The notes under the pieces: model-generated
Seen by the model: the letters and a program-made list of their open reading frames with translations, nothing else
Databases searched by the model: none
What the model was told of the DNA's origin: nothing
Position numbers and translations under genes: made by a program
Source: Sphaerochaeta sp.
GTDB lineage: Bacteria; Spirochaetota; Spirochaetia; Sphaerochaetales; Sphaerochaetaceae
Reading direction: 5' to 3'
Assembly: GCA_003446545.1 (NCBI GenBank)
Contig: DMAO01000255.1
Span: 1-10,994, forward strand
DNA: 10,994 bases
In this document: positions 1 through 7,583 of the stretch, piece by piece
Position numbering within the stretch: position 1 is the stretch's first letter
How the letters are laid out: every line of letters begins with the position of its first letter

Positions 1-25
1 TATCAATACCCCAGGGCAAGCCCTG
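1..25. repeat. Intron-distal arm of the palindromic insertion site
   Basis: This arm is the exact reverse complement of 2087-2111. With the exons joined, the base before the 5' splice site extends the match to 26 bp. It contains its own small palindrome, CAGGGCAAGCCCTG (12-25). It is the 3' exon flank of the intron on the minus strand. The window begins inside the element, so its outer limit cannot be seen. Confidence 0.85.
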
Positions 26-97
26 ATCGAGTAGGCAGGGGCCTCACGGCCCCAACCTCTCACACCACCAACGGCATACCGTTCGGTACCGGGCGGT
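26..97 (-). ncRNA. Group II intron domains V and VI
   Basis: Domain V is a 34-nt hairpin at 64-97 (minus strand). ACCGCC pairs with GGTGGT at its base, and the upper stem CGGTACC/GGTATGCCG closes a GAAC loop. It carries the CGC catalytic triad typical of class IIC rather than AGC. Domain VI follows at about 26-63. Its GGGGCC/GGCCCC stem closes a GTGA loop, with the likely branch-point A in CCTACTCGAT. Both elements are intact, which supports a functional ribozyme core. Confidence 0.9.
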
Positions 98-111
98 TCA
101 ATCAAACGACA

Positions 112-1530
112 TTACCAATTGACGCACTGGTGTGCATCCATCAGTAACCTAGCTTCTTGCTCTTCCTCATACTGCCTGACTAGGTAGTCATTGAAGTCAA
201 GCTCGTAGTCTCGCTCCATTCTCTTCATGTGCCATTCTCTGAGGATGTTCTCGAAGTCCCGCAATCCGAAGTGTTCTTCCAGCATTATGTTGGTAATGAA
301 ACCATTCATCGCCGAGGCCATTTTCCAATAGCTCCTTGATGACCAGCCCGTTCCCTGTTTTATCCGCCTTTCACCCACTCCGGCTTTCCTGAGATGATGT
401 TTCCGGCTTTTTGCAGTCTTCCACACCTTCCACATGTATTGCCGTATCCTTCGTCTCAGCCAAGGGAGGAGTTCTTTTATCAGCCAGAATAGGATTTTTC
501 CCCGTGCATAGTAGGCAAGCCAACCCAGCATGGTTTCGTTTATCTCCTTGATGACCTGTTGCACACTCACCCCTCGGTTTCTCTTGGTTATTCCCTTGAG
601 TTTTGCCTTGAGGCTCTCGATTCTCTCACCCCTTGGTCTGCACACACCTCTTCCCTCTTCCTTGTTTCCCAGTGTGATGAAGTTGAATCCCAGAAAACAG
701 GAGCCTATCGCTTTCCTGGCTTCGGTCTTTTCGACGTTCACCGTAAGCTTCAGCTTCCCTTCCAGATACTTCGTTGCGTTCTTCATCACCCGTACCGCCG
801 CATAGTCGGATTTGGTATAGATGGATGCATCATCAGCGTATCTTACAAATCTGAGCCCCCTCTTCTCCATCTCCTTGTCAAACGGCGTCAGGTACACATT
901 TGCCAGTAGTGGGCTCAACGGGCCGCCCTGAGGAACCCCTAATTCGGTTTTCTCCAATTTGCCACCCTCCACCACCCCTGCCTTGAGGAATACGAAAATC
1001 AGCCTCCTGATGTCCTTGTCTCCCATGTCCTTGTCCACCAGGCCCATGAGGATGTCATGGTCCACGGTATCGAAGAACTTGGAGAGGTCCAGGTCCACGA
1101 CATGGTCGTAGCCCTCGGACATGTAGGTCTGAGCGAGTCTCACCGCATCCTCAGCACTCCGGTTCGGCCTGTAGCCGAAACTGAAGTCCGAGAATGTCGG
1201 CTCGAACACCGGTGTCAGCACCTGCACCATCGCTTGCTGCACTATCCTGTCCCTTACGGTGGGGATGCCCAGCAGTCTCTTCTTGCCATTGTCCTTGGGT
1301 ATCTCGACCCTCTTTACGGGACTCGGCCTGTACTTCCTCGTGATGATCTCGCTGACAATCCTTTCCTGGTTCTTCAGCAGGTATACCAAGGCGTCTTCGG
1401 CTAGTATGCCGTCGATGCCCGGTGCCCCATTGTTGACCCTGACCTTCTTTGCGGCCCTGGTCAGGTTGTCATCGGAAACGAGCTTCTCACACAGCGACGT
1501 GTTCGGCACTGTCATGCCTTCTCTTGTCAT
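112..1530 (-). CDS. ltrA: Group II intron reverse transcriptase/maturase (IIC type)
   Basis: This 472-residue intron-encoded protein helps the intron RNA fold and splice, and copies it into DNA at new sites. RT blocks run from about residue 20 to 285. They include the early GAPGIDG motif (36-41), RYRP-like RKYRPSP (65-71), the metal-binding DLDLSKFFD (146-154), GVPQGGPLSPLLAN (198-211) and the catalytic YADD (231-234). The maturase (X) region follows at about 300-375, with LGWLAYYARGK at 335-344. No HNH endonuclease motif is visible, as expected for class C enzymes, which use hairpin targets and replication forks. The ATG at 1530 is preceded by GGGGAGGAAGG at good spacing. The stop codon lies 14 nt from domain V. 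The protein is about 50 residues longer than many IIC proteins, mostly in a charged C-terminal tail (about 428-472). No frameshift or lost motif was seen. Confidence 0.95.
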   Translation of the reverse strand: MTREGMTVPNTSLCEKLVSDDNLTRAAKKVRVNNGAPGIDGILAEDALVYLLKNQERIVSEIITRKYRPSPVKRVEIPKDNGKKRLLGIPTVRDRIVQQAMVQVLTPVFEPTFSDFSFGYRPNRSAEDAVRLAQTYMSEGYDHVVDLDLSKFFDTVDHDILMGLVDKDMGDKDIRRLIFVFLKAGVVEGGKLEKTELGVPQGGPLSPLLANVYLTPFDKEMEKRGLRFVRYADDASIYTKSDYAAVRVMKNATKYLEGKLKLTVNVEKTEARKAIGSCFLGFNFITLGNKEEGRGVCRPRGERIESLKAKLKGITKRNRGVSVQQVIKEINETMLGWLAYYARGKILFWLIKELLPWLRRRIRQYMWKVWKTAKSRKHHLRKAGVGERRIKQGTGWSSRSYWKMASAMNGFITNIMLEEHFGLRDFENILREWHMKRMERDYELDFNDYLVRQYEEEQEARLLMDAHQCVNW

Positions 1531-2060
1531 AGTTTCCTTCCTCCCCTGCTGTACAAATGCAGGTTCCGGGTAGACAGCTTGGTTTTCGCTACCATCTCTT
1601 CCCCCCTTTGCAGCAGGCTGGCATTTTCGCTCCCAAGAGCGTTTAATCGTTCAGCCCTTCACGACATTCCGGTGTCGCTACTATGGCTTCTGCTGACTTC
1701 TGCGGCCGAACAGCACATGTCGCTTCGACACTCCATGGGCCTTGTCTCCATCAGAGCCGATATTGCAGGCTAGAAGACAGACCGCAGACCTCCCCAGTTA
1801 ATGGCAATAACTTTCATCCCATGTGGCCACTGGATCTACCTGCTGACCTTGCGGTTGGACTTTGTCACATTTCGCAGACTCATCCTGTCAACCGGCCTTG
1901 TATCCAGTTTCTGTTCGTTGGCTCGGGACTTTGCCGTCGGGCTTCCTTCACACGACCACTCGCATGGCCGCACTTGCCGTCGGCTAGTGGTTCTGCCTCT
2001 TGGCAGTACCGCTCCCACAGTGGACTTTCACCACCTAGTTATTGCCCATGCTGGGCAAAC
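1531..2060 (-). ncRNA. Group IIC intron RNA domains I-III and 5' part of IV
   Basis: This 530-nt stretch holds the intron's structural RNA and no real gene. It starts with the GCCC/GGGC stem just inside the 5' end. Next come domain I segments (AGGTGGTGAAAGTCCACTG and the ACGGCAA repeats near 1980 and 1940), then the conserved domain II/III region near 1700-1800. A GAAA on the minus strand at 1873-1870 could serve as EBS1 and pair with the TTTC of the 5' exon at 2064-2061; that pairing is tentative. Several open frames here on the plus strand are chance readings of the ribozyme. Confidence 0.8.
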
Positions 2061-2081
2061 GAAAAGGAGGCAACGCCTCCT
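2061..2081 (-). terminator. Hairpin with T tract just upstream of the intron insertion point
   Basis: On the minus strand AGGAGGC-GTT-GCCTCCT forms a perfect 7-bp stem with a 3-nt loop, followed by TTTC and then the intron. Class IIC introns are known to insert just downstream of terminator-like stem-loops, so this is the recognition hairpin. It may once have acted as a rho-independent terminator, though the T run is short. The nearest gene on its downstream-reading side is not visible. Confidence 0.75.
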
Positions 2082-2085
2082 GGGA

Positions 2086-2113
2086 CCAGGGCTTGCCCTG
2101 GGGTATTGATACC
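2086..2113. repeat. Intron-proximal arm of the palindromic insertion site
   Basis: Positions 2086-2111 are the partner of the arm at the window start. The arm is made of two adjoining palindromes: CCAGGGCTTGCCCTGG (2086-2101, 7-bp stem with a 2-nt loop) and GGTATTGATACC (2102-2113). The two arms separated by about 24 nt form the pre-insertion locus. It could be a dispersed palindromic repeat or part of a terminator array. Copies elsewhere in the genome cannot be checked from here. Confidence 0.85.
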
Positions 2114-2267
2114 TTTCATTCTGCTTGGATTTCTGGATTTGGATTACAGGATTACATTACACAATACCAAAACTAACACCAGACCAAAACGGCAAACCAT
2201 ACCCTTTTCAAAAGCCAACCCTTTCTCTCCTCTCTGTAGTTTTATCCTCTTTCTGAAGAGAAAGCCG
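2114..2267. other. Intergenic leader before the lipoprotein gene
   Basis: This is a 154-bp non-coding gap between the intron target and the next gene. It holds four GGATT/GGATTT units (starting at 2127, 2135, 2141 and 2149) and a pyrimidine-rich run (2217-2252). I see no convincing sigma70 promoter pair and no riboswitch-like structure. The promoter for the lipoprotein-serine dehydratase pair must lie here or within the palindromic locus. Confidence 0.5.
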
Positions 2268-3050
2268 ATGCTTTACCTCTTCTTACATGTGAACAAGCAT
2301 ACTGTCTGCCTACTCCTTGTGAGTGTAGCACTGGTTTCCTTCCTCTCTGTCAGTTGCACCTACGACCCCCTATCCATGAGGGCTGTAACGGTGGTCATCC
2401 CTATGCAACATCGGTGGGAGGTGATGCAGAACAAGAGCTTCTGGTATACTCTCGTCTGGACAGAAAAGGGGGAATGTAAGAGGCAACACATCAATGCAGG
2501 GGAGAGGCGGGTGAATCTTTGGGTAAGGCGGGGAGAGACTGTGGTATTCTGTGCTTATCCCTTGGGGGAGTTCTCCCCTGTAGGAGGTGCTTTGGCCGCT
2601 GATGGAGGGCAAGAGGTTCTGCTAAATGAGCAGGAAGGGGTGCTCTGTCATCTGCTGATCGAGAGTACCAAACTTACTACAGGAGCCTTAGGTGGTTTGG
2701 TTTATCCTCATCTGTTACAGGAGATTCGCTCCAAGGTTGATGACTTCTCTCTTCTCGATGCCAATCGTCTGCAAAAGGACTTGGTAAATGGGGAGCTCAG
2801 ATCCTCTTCGATTCAAGTTCAAGAGCCTTTGGCTGTAGTTATCTCAACTATCCCCCAAGGGTATTGGGTTGGTGAAAGGGTACGAGATACTTCGTTCTGG
2901 AGCTACTGGGGTAACGAAGGGGTAGCCCTTAGCCTAGGGGCAGGGTTGCACTGTTTCTGGAACAAGGAGGATGCCTTGTTGCTCAGGGTATTTGTCGACC
3001 TCAAGGAGCAGGCTTTTTTTCCCTCAGTGCAAAGGGGCCCGTTGTGGTAG
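2268..3050 (+). CDS. Putative lipoprotein of unknown function
   Basis: The protein has 260 residues if it starts at the ATG at 2268. The N-terminus has HVNKH, then a hydrophobic stretch CLLLVSVALVSFL, ending in LSVSC. That is a relaxed spirochaete-type lipobox with the lipidated Cys at residue 30. A GTG at 2289 would give a more classic signal peptide (MNKHTV..., Cys at 23) but has no Shine-Dalgarno sequence. The ATG has only a weak one (GAAGAGA). The mature part is rich in aromatic residues and beta-like stretches (RAVTVVIPMQHRWEVM, FWYTLVW, VNLWVRRGETVVFCAY), then a more helical, polar middle (about 150-190), then VVISTIPQGYWVGERVRDTSFWSYWG. I recognise no domain. The gene lies 44 bp upstream of the serine dehydratase gene with no terminator between, so the two are probably co-transcribed. 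The frame stays open upstream into the intron by chance only. Confidence 0.72.
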   Translation: MLYLFLHVNKHTVCLLLVSVALVSFLSVSCTYDPLSMRAVTVVIPMQHRWEVMQNKSFWYTLVWTEKGECKRQHINAGERRVNLWVRRGETVVFCAYPLGEFSPVGGALAADGGQEVLLNEQEGVLCHLLIESTKLTTGALGGLVYPHLLQEIRSKVDDFSLLDANRLQKDLVNGELRSSSIQVQEPLAVVISTIPQGYWVGERVRDTSFWSYWGNEGVALSLGAGLHCFWNKEDALLLRVFVDLKEQAFFPSVQRGPLW

Positions 3051-3094
3051 TTGGCTATCTTTCCTTTTATTGGGTAAAAATGTAAGGTTCATAT

Positions 3095-4303
3095 ATGGAA
3101 TCATTGCGTGAACTGTATAGGATAGGGTATGGTCCCTCAAGTAGCCATACCATGGGCCCTCGTTTTGCCACCCAACATTTCCTTGGGATTTGCCCCGATG
3201 CTGCACGCTATGAGGCGTTTCTCTATGGCAGCCTTGCCGCTACAGGCAAGGGCCACCTTACCGACAGGGCAATACGGGAAATCTTTGCTGAGACAGAAAA
3301 GCAAGTGGAGATAAGCTGGTATCCGGATGAGGAGAAGCCTTTCCATCCAAATGCCCTCACGTTTTTTGGCTTTGGCGAAGAAGATATAATTTTAGTCCAA
3401 CAGACCTACTACAGTGTAGGTGGCGGGCGTGTTGTCATTGAAGGTGAGAGTCAAGACGAGAGGAAGCATATCTATCCCAAGGAGTATGGGACCATGGCAA
3501 AAATCCTTGCCTATTGCTCTGAAGAGGGCCTGCAGCTGTGGGAGTTTGTCCTGCAGTTCGAAGGCAATGAGATCCTGGATTATATGAATGAGGTCTGGAG
3601 TGTGATGTGTGATGCTGTTGAGGCGGGAGTCAATGCGGAGGGAGTCCTTCCAGGCGGGCTGAAGCTTGCAAGAAAGGCAAGCCAGTACAACTCCAAGGCT
3701 GGAGAGTTCACCGGACCTTTGGGCAATACAGCCATAGCAATTAGCTATGCCCTTGCGGTCTCGGAGGAGAATGCTGGGGGAGGGAAGATAGTCACAGCCC
3801 CTACCTGTGGCAGTTGCGGGGTCCTTCCAGGGGTGCTCTACTATCTGTCCAAACACTATAAGTTTTCTAAGGTTAAGATATTACGTGCTTTGCTGACAGC
3901 AGGCCTGGTAGGCAACCTGGTCAAAACCAACGGCTCGATCAGTGGAGCCGAGGTAGGTTGCCAAGGTGAAGTCGGTGTTGCCTGTGCTATGGCAAGTGGG
4001 GCTGCGACCCAGCTACTGGGGGGGACTATACACCAGATTGAATATGCAGCTGAGATGGGTTTGGAACACCATTTGGGTCTAACTTGCGATCCCATGCGGG
4101 GTCTGGTGCAAATCCCCTGCATTGAGCGAAATGCCTTGGGTGCAATGCGTTCAATAGACCACTGCACCTTTGCCTTGCTTGGTGATGGCAGGCATAAAGT
4201 ATCGTTCGACAATGTGGTGGAGGTTATGATGGAGACCGGTCAGGCTCTTCCCTCCCTCTACCGTGAAACTTCAAAAGGTGGGCTGGCAAAAGTACTCTCA
4301 TAA
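3095..4303 (+). CDS. sdaA: L-serine ammonia-lyase (L-serine dehydratase), single chain, Fe-S dependent
   Basis: This cytosolic enzyme deaminates L-serine to pyruvate and ammonia using a [4Fe-4S] cluster rather than PLP. The protein has 402 residues and contains both parts of the enzyme. The beta-type N-terminal domain (about 1-150) opens with GYGPSSSHTMGP (11-22). The alpha-type catalytic domain (about 160-395) carries TAPTCGSCGVLPG (234-246), GCQGEVGVACAMA (288-300) and TCDPMRGLVQIPCIERN (330-346). Likely cluster ligands are C289, C331 and C342, by analogy with characterised enzymes. It is shorter than the roughly 455-residue E. coli and Legionella forms, and its tail has no cysteine. The ATG has AAGG seven bases upstream, and its N-terminus matches the family start. 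The upstream lipoprotein gene is likely in the same transcript. Confidence 0.95.
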   Translation: MESLRELYRIGYGPSSSHTMGPRFATQHFLGICPDAARYEAFLYGSLAATGKGHLTDRAIREIFAETEKQVEISWYPDEEKPFHPNALTFFGFGEEDIILVQQTYYSVGGGRVVIEGESQDERKHIYPKEYGTMAKILAYCSEEGLQLWEFVLQFEGNEILDYMNEVWSVMCDAVEAGVNAEGVLPGGLKLARKASQYNSKAGEFTGPLGNTAIAISYALAVSEENAGGGKIVTAPTCGSCGVLPGVLYYLSKHYKFSKVKILRALLTAGLVGNLVKTNGSISGAEVGCQGEVGVACAMASGAATQLLGGTIHQIEYAAEMGLEHHLGLTCDPMRGLVQIPCIERNALGAMRSIDHCTFALLGDGRHKVSFDNVVEVMMETGQALPSLYRETSKGGLAKVLS

Positions 4304-4368
4304 GCCTACGATTCAGCACAAATACCGTATAGTAAGATACATACCCTTGAAAACCATAGTTACATGCT

Positions 4369-4398
4369 TTGAAGAATGTATGGTACTATGGATATATA
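4369..4398 (+). promoter_or_regulatory. Putative sigma70 promoter for the small secreted protein
   Basis: TTGAAG (4369-4374) and TATATA (4393-4398) are separated by 18 bp in an AT-rich gap after the serine dehydratase gene. A transcript would start near 4405, leaving a short leader that contains AAGGAA (4409-4414) before the GTG at 4422. The -35 box matches four of six consensus bases. In AT-rich DNA such a pair can arise by chance. Confidence 0.4.
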
Positions 4399-4421
4399 GA
4401 TATGACATAAGGAACCATAAA

Positions 4422-4883
4422 GTGGGTAGAAATAGCCGGGCTAGCAGGAGATGCGACAAGTGTGTTTTACTTGTCTTGTGTCTTTGTGCTTTGCAGCCGG
4501 TCTTTGCCGCCATTGTGATGGAGACCCCACAAACAGAGGTTAAGATTTTTATGACCGATCGGATAGAGGAGCGGAATAACACTCCCCTCACTTCGCTACA
4601 GCTTCCCCTGTGTTCGATAGTCATCACGGCAAAACATTATGGGAAAGGATACCTACAAATCTTCCATACACCTTTGGTAAATGAAGTTGAAGAGGTTCCC
4701 TACCAATTGTTCTGTGACTATCTCCAGAAAAACTTTCCTGATGTCCTTTCCTACAGTTCTAGTCCTTACTTACCTTTGACTATCCCTATGACGAAGCTTT
4801 CTGCAAACCTAGCAAGGCCATTACTAGGCGATCGAACATCCTATAGAAGTAATGTTATTGTGCATCTGACACTGGATGTGTAG
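4422..4883 (+). CDS. Small secreted protein of unknown function
   Basis: With a GTG start at 4422 the protein has 153 residues. I chose this start because AAGGAA lies seven bases upstream and because it gives a clean Sec signal peptide: a basic n-region (RNSRASRRCDK), a hydrophobic core (CVLLVLCLCAL) and a signal peptidase I site at QPVFA|A (about residue 29). An ATG at 4380 or 4263 would put about 14 to 53 extra polar residues ahead of the signal. The mature part, of about 124 residues, has alternating beta-like segments (TEVKIFM, CSIVITAKHY, YLQIFHTP) and ends in SNVIVHLTLDV. This could be a beta-sandwich periplasmic protein. I do not recognise a family. It is transcribed towards leuS, with a long hairpin between them. 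Confidence 0.6.
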   Translation: MGRNSRASRRCDKCVLLVLCLCALQPVFAAIVMETPQTEVKIFMTDRIEERNNTPLTSLQLPLCSIVITAKHYGKGYLQIFHTPLVNEVEEVPYQLFCDYLQKNFPDVLSYSSSPYLPLTIPMTKLSANLARPLLGDRTSYRSNVIVHLTLDV

Positions 4884-4989
4884 GAAAAATAAATAAGAAA
4901 GAGGACTGGACAGCAGAAATAAAAGGTATGACATTAGTTTTAGTTGTATACAAAGATATCATACAATGAAGAGTAGCGAATAGTGATAA

Positions 4990-5019
4990 AAGAAGAGGAG
5001 GCCAAGGCCCCCTCTTCTT
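4990..5019 (-). terminator. Rho-independent terminator for leuS, possibly bidirectional
   Basis: On the minus strand a 14-bp stem (AAGAAGAGGGGGCC with GGCCTCCTCTTCTT, one G-U wobble) encloses only TT and is followed by TTATC. With the last arm bases this gives a run of four T. It starts 40 nt after the leuS stop codon. The plus-strand version has an A-C mismatch and a short T run, so it may also stop transcripts of the convergent secreted-protein gene. Confidence 0.75.
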
Positions 5020-5059
5020 TGCTATCAAACCGGATACGTTTTTCGTTTGCTAGGAATTT

Positions 5060-7576
5060 TTACTTCACCACCAGATTAACCAGCTTGTCAGGAACCACAA
5101 TCTCCTTGACGATGGTCTTTCCTGCGATCCAGGCCTGTATCTTCTCGTCATTTTTTGTCAGAGCGAGCATCTCTTCCTTGGTCAGGCCTTTTTCCTGGAT
5201 ACTCTTGGAACGTACCTTTCCATTTACCTGCATGATGATCTGAACCTCACTGTCAATAGTGAGATTCTCCTCATAGGTAGGCCAAGGGACATTTGCCAAG
5301 GTAGGCTCATGACCGGCAAGTTCCCAGAGCTCTTCTGCAATATGTGGCACATAGGGGCCGAGTAGTTTGATCAGTGTCTCCCAGACAACCCTTGGTAGGG
5401 TATCGGTCTTATAGAGCTCGTTGACCAGAACCATCATTTGGCTTATTGCCGTATTGAAGTTCAGGGTGTCAGTATCGTGGGTCACCTTCTTGATGGTCTT
5501 ATGAAGAAGCTTGAGTATCTCTTCAGATGGTTCTTCATCACTGATTGCCCTATCTTCCTGCAAGCGCCAGACACGGTCAAGGAAGCGGTATACCCCACTG
5601 AGGCCAGTTGTAGCCCAAGGTTTTGAGACTTCCAGAGGGCCCATGAACATTTCGTACATACGCATCGAATCTGCACCAAACTCATTGATGATATCATCGG
5701 GGTTGATGACATTCTTCAGGCTCTTGGACATCTTGGCAACAACACGTTCAAGGCTTTCGCCCGTCTCTTTTTCGATGAACTGGTCGGGAGCTATCTCTTC
5801 CACCATATCGGTGGGAACCAGGCTCTTATCCTTTCTCTGGAAGGCAAAGGAAGTTATCATCCCTTGGTTCACCAATTTTTGGAAGGGCTCCCTTGTAGAG
5901 ACAAAGCCCAAATCATAGAGCACCTCGTGCCAGAATCGTGCATAGAGAAGGTGCAACACTGCATGCTCGGCTCCCCCAACATAGAGGTCTACCGGCATCC
6001 AGTACTGTTCCTTCTCCTCAGAGACAAAGCGTTCGGTGTTATTGGGATCGAGATAGCGCAGGTAGTACCAACACGACCCTGCCCACTGGGGCATGGTGTT
6101 GGTCTCTCTCTTTGCCGGACCGCCACAGACAGGACAGGTGGTATTTACCCAATCGTCAATCTTGGCAAGGGGACTTTCTCCTGTACCGCTTGGCTCATAG
6201 GATGTCACTTCAGGCAGCAGGAGGGGAAGCTGCTCTTCCTTGAGAGGTACGGTTCCACACGTTGGGCAGTGTACCAAGGGAATGGGCTCGCCCCAGTAGC
6301 GCTGTCGGCTGAATATCCAGTCGCGAAGCTTGTAGTTGGTGGCTTTTGAGCCGAGTTTTTTCTCTTCAAGCCAGGCGAGCATCTTCTCGATGGCGTCATC
6401 TTTGTTCAGGCCGTCAAGGAATCCGCTGTTGACATGGCTTCCATCTTCGGTCCAAGCCTGATCCTGTACATCGACTTCACTTTTCAGCACTTCAACGATA
6501 GGGAGGCCAAACTTCTTGGCAAACTCCCAGTCGCGCTTATCATGGGCAGGTACTGCCATAATGGCACCTGTACCGTAGCTGTTAAGTACATAGTCTGCGA
6601 TCCAGATGGGGATTCTTTCATTGTTGACAGGGTTTATGGCGTAGCTGCCGGTAAAGACTCCTGTCTTATCCTTTGCAAGGTCAGTTCTCTCCAGGTCACT
6701 CTTATGAGCTGCAGCATCGATATAGGCTGCAACCTCAGATTTTTTCTCTGCTATGGTAAGGATGTCAACGAGGGCGTGTTCAGGGGAGACAACCATGTAG
6801 GTCGCCCCAAACAGAGTGTCTGCACGGGTTGTGTAGACCTCCAGGGACTCATCGCTCTTTTCCACCTTGAAGGTTACGGAGGCCCCTTCACTGCGGCCGA
6901 TCCAGTTGCGCTGCATAAGCTTCACTGATTCCGGCCAGTCGAGGTTGTCCAGGTCAGTGAGCAACTTGTCCGCATACTCGGTGATCTTGAGAACCCACTG
7001 GCGGATGCTCTTGCGTACGACTACAGTCCCACAACGTTCGCATCTGCCGTCCTTGACTTCTTCATTGGCAAGGCCTGTAAGGCAGCTGTCGCACCAGTTG
7101 ATGGGGGTGTAGGACTCATAGGCGAGGCCCTTTTTGAACAGTTGAAGGAAAATCCACTGGGTCCAGCGATAGTAGTCGCTGCTGTGGGTCGATATTTCGC
7201 GATTCCAGTCATAGCAGAAGCCCAGACTCTTGATCTGCTTGCGGAAGTTTTCGATGTTTTTTTCAGTGGTGCCCAAGGGATGTTTTCCAGTCTTTATGGC
7301 ATAGTTCTCTGCAGGAAGCCCAAAGGAGTCGAAGCCCATGGGGTGCAGGACGTTGAAACCATTCATCCTGAGGTACCTGCAATAGATATCCGTGGCGGTA
7401 TACCCTTCAGGGTGCCCTACATGCAGACCTGCACCTGATGGATAGGGGAACATGTCCAACACATATTTGCGTTTTTCAGGGGGAAAGGACTCATCTTCTG
7501 TAACGGCAAAAATCTGATTCTCTTGCCAGTACTGTTGCCACTTGGTTTCTATTTCTTGGAAGGGGTATTTGCTCAT
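5060..7576 (-). CDS. leuS: Leucyl-tRNA synthetase
   Basis: This enzyme charges tRNA-Leu with leucine in the cytosol. It is an 838-residue class I synthetase of normal bacterial length. The HIGH box appears as HVGH (52-55) within [21 protein letters not shown] is at 615-619. The inserted CP1 editing domain (about 225-415) has the threonine-rich [11 protein letters not shown] (247-257) and [16 protein letters not shown] (335-350), whose D349 matches the conserved editing aspartate. Four CxxC pairs (162/165, 179/182, 437/440, 481/484) suggest zinc binding. The C-terminal anticodon-binding part and the leucine-specific tail (about 770-838) are present. The ATG at 7576 gives the usual LeuRS N-terminus, but no Shine-Dalgarno precedes it. 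The promoter is placed for a leaderless mRNA. No T-box or leucine leader peptide is visible. It lies 53 bp downstream of the CNNM/CorC gene. Confidence 0.98.
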   Translation of the reverse strand: MSKYPFQEIETKWQQYWQENQIFAVTEDESFPPEKRKYVLDMFPYPSGAGLHVGHPEGYTATDIYCRYLRMNGFNVLHPMGFDSFGLPAENYAIKTGKHPLGTTEKNIENFRKQIKSLGFCYDWNREISTHSSDYYRWTQWIFLQLFKKGLAYESYTPINWCDSCLTGLANEEVKDGRCERCGTVVVRKSIRQWVLKITEYADKLLTDLDNLDWPESVKLMQRNWIGRSEGASVTFKVEKSDESLEVYTTRADTLFGATYMVVSPEHALVDILTIAEKKSEVAAYIDAAAHKSDLERTDLAKDKTGVFTGSYAINPVNNERIPIWIADYVLNSYGTGAIMAVPAHDKRDWEFAKKFGLPIVEVLKSEVDVQDQAWTEDGSHVNSGFLDGLNKDDAIEKMLAWLEEKKLGSKATNYKLRDWIFSRQRYWGEPIPLVHCPTCGTVPLKEEQLPLLLPEVTSYEPSGTGESPLAKIDDWVNTTCPVCGGPAKRETNTMPQWAGSCWYYLRYLDPNNTERFVSEEKEQYWMPVDLYVGGAEHAVLHLLYARFWHEVLYDLGFVSTREPFQKLVNQGMITSFAFQRKDKSLVPTDMVEEIAPDQFIEKETGESLERVVAKMSKSLKNVINPDDIINEFGADSMRMYEMFMGPLEVSKPWATTGLSGVYRFLDRVWRLQEDRAISDEEPSEEILKLLHKTIKKVTHDTDTLNFNTAISQMMVLVNELYKTDTLPRVVWETLIKLLGPYVPHIAEELWELAGHEPTLANVPWPTYEENLTIDSEVQIIMQVNGKVRSKSIQEKGLTKEEMLALTKNDEKIQAWIAGKTIVKEIVVPDKLVNLVVK

Positions 7577-7583
7577 AGGAGCA

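Larger units (their letters stand above)
26..2060 (-). mobile_element. Complete group IIC intron with maturase ORF
   Basis: This is a self-splicing, retrotransposing ribozyme of about 2.03 kb. On the minus strand it begins GTTTGCCCAGCATGGGC at 2060, directly after a hairpin and TTTTC. It ends in CCTACTCGAT at 26, the usual IIC 3' end with the branch A about seven nucleotides from the end. The 5' part carries motifs that match what I recall of the Oceanobacillus iheyensis IIC intron, including GGGGAGGTCTG and GCAGAAGTCAGCAGAAG. Domain IV encodes the reverse transcriptase, and domains V and VI follow it. Both ends and the ORF look intact, so the intron may be active. The boundaries are inferred from consensus ends and from the palindrome that exon joining restores. 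The first bases GTTTG deviate from the common GTGYG, so the 5' end could be off by a few bases. Confidence 0.93.

Noticed and set aside
1..2113. attC site of an integron as the intron target (IIC-attC type)
   Set aside because: The joined site has no RYYYAAC/GTTRRRY core motifs, no cassette ORF and no integrase in view. A palindromic repeat with a terminator-like hairpin fits better.
1683..2267. Upstream extension of the lipoprotein reading frame through the intron
   Set aside because: This part overlaps ribozyme RNA and the palindrome. The lipoprotein signal begins only after 2268, so the upstream frame is open by chance.
3051..3094. Separate promoter for the serine dehydratase gene (TTGGCT, 18 bp, TAAAAA)
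   Set aside because: The predicted start would fall at or after the Shine-Dalgarno AAGG, leaving it out of the mRNA. Co-transcription from upstream is simpler.
4263..4421. Longer start for the small secreted protein, overlapping the serine dehydratase end
   Set aside because: It would place about 53 polar residues before a clear signal peptide. The GTG at 4422 has a well-placed Shine-Dalgarno.
4944..4966. Inverted repeat TTGTAT/ATACAA with an 11-nt spacer
   Set aside because: Six-base arms in AT-rich DNA are expected by chance, and it precedes no plus-strand gene that it could control.
5438..7438. Several plus-strand open frames antisense to leuS
   Set aside because: They lie opposite a fully conserved synthetase, lack ribosome binding sites and domain motifs, and are shadow frames.
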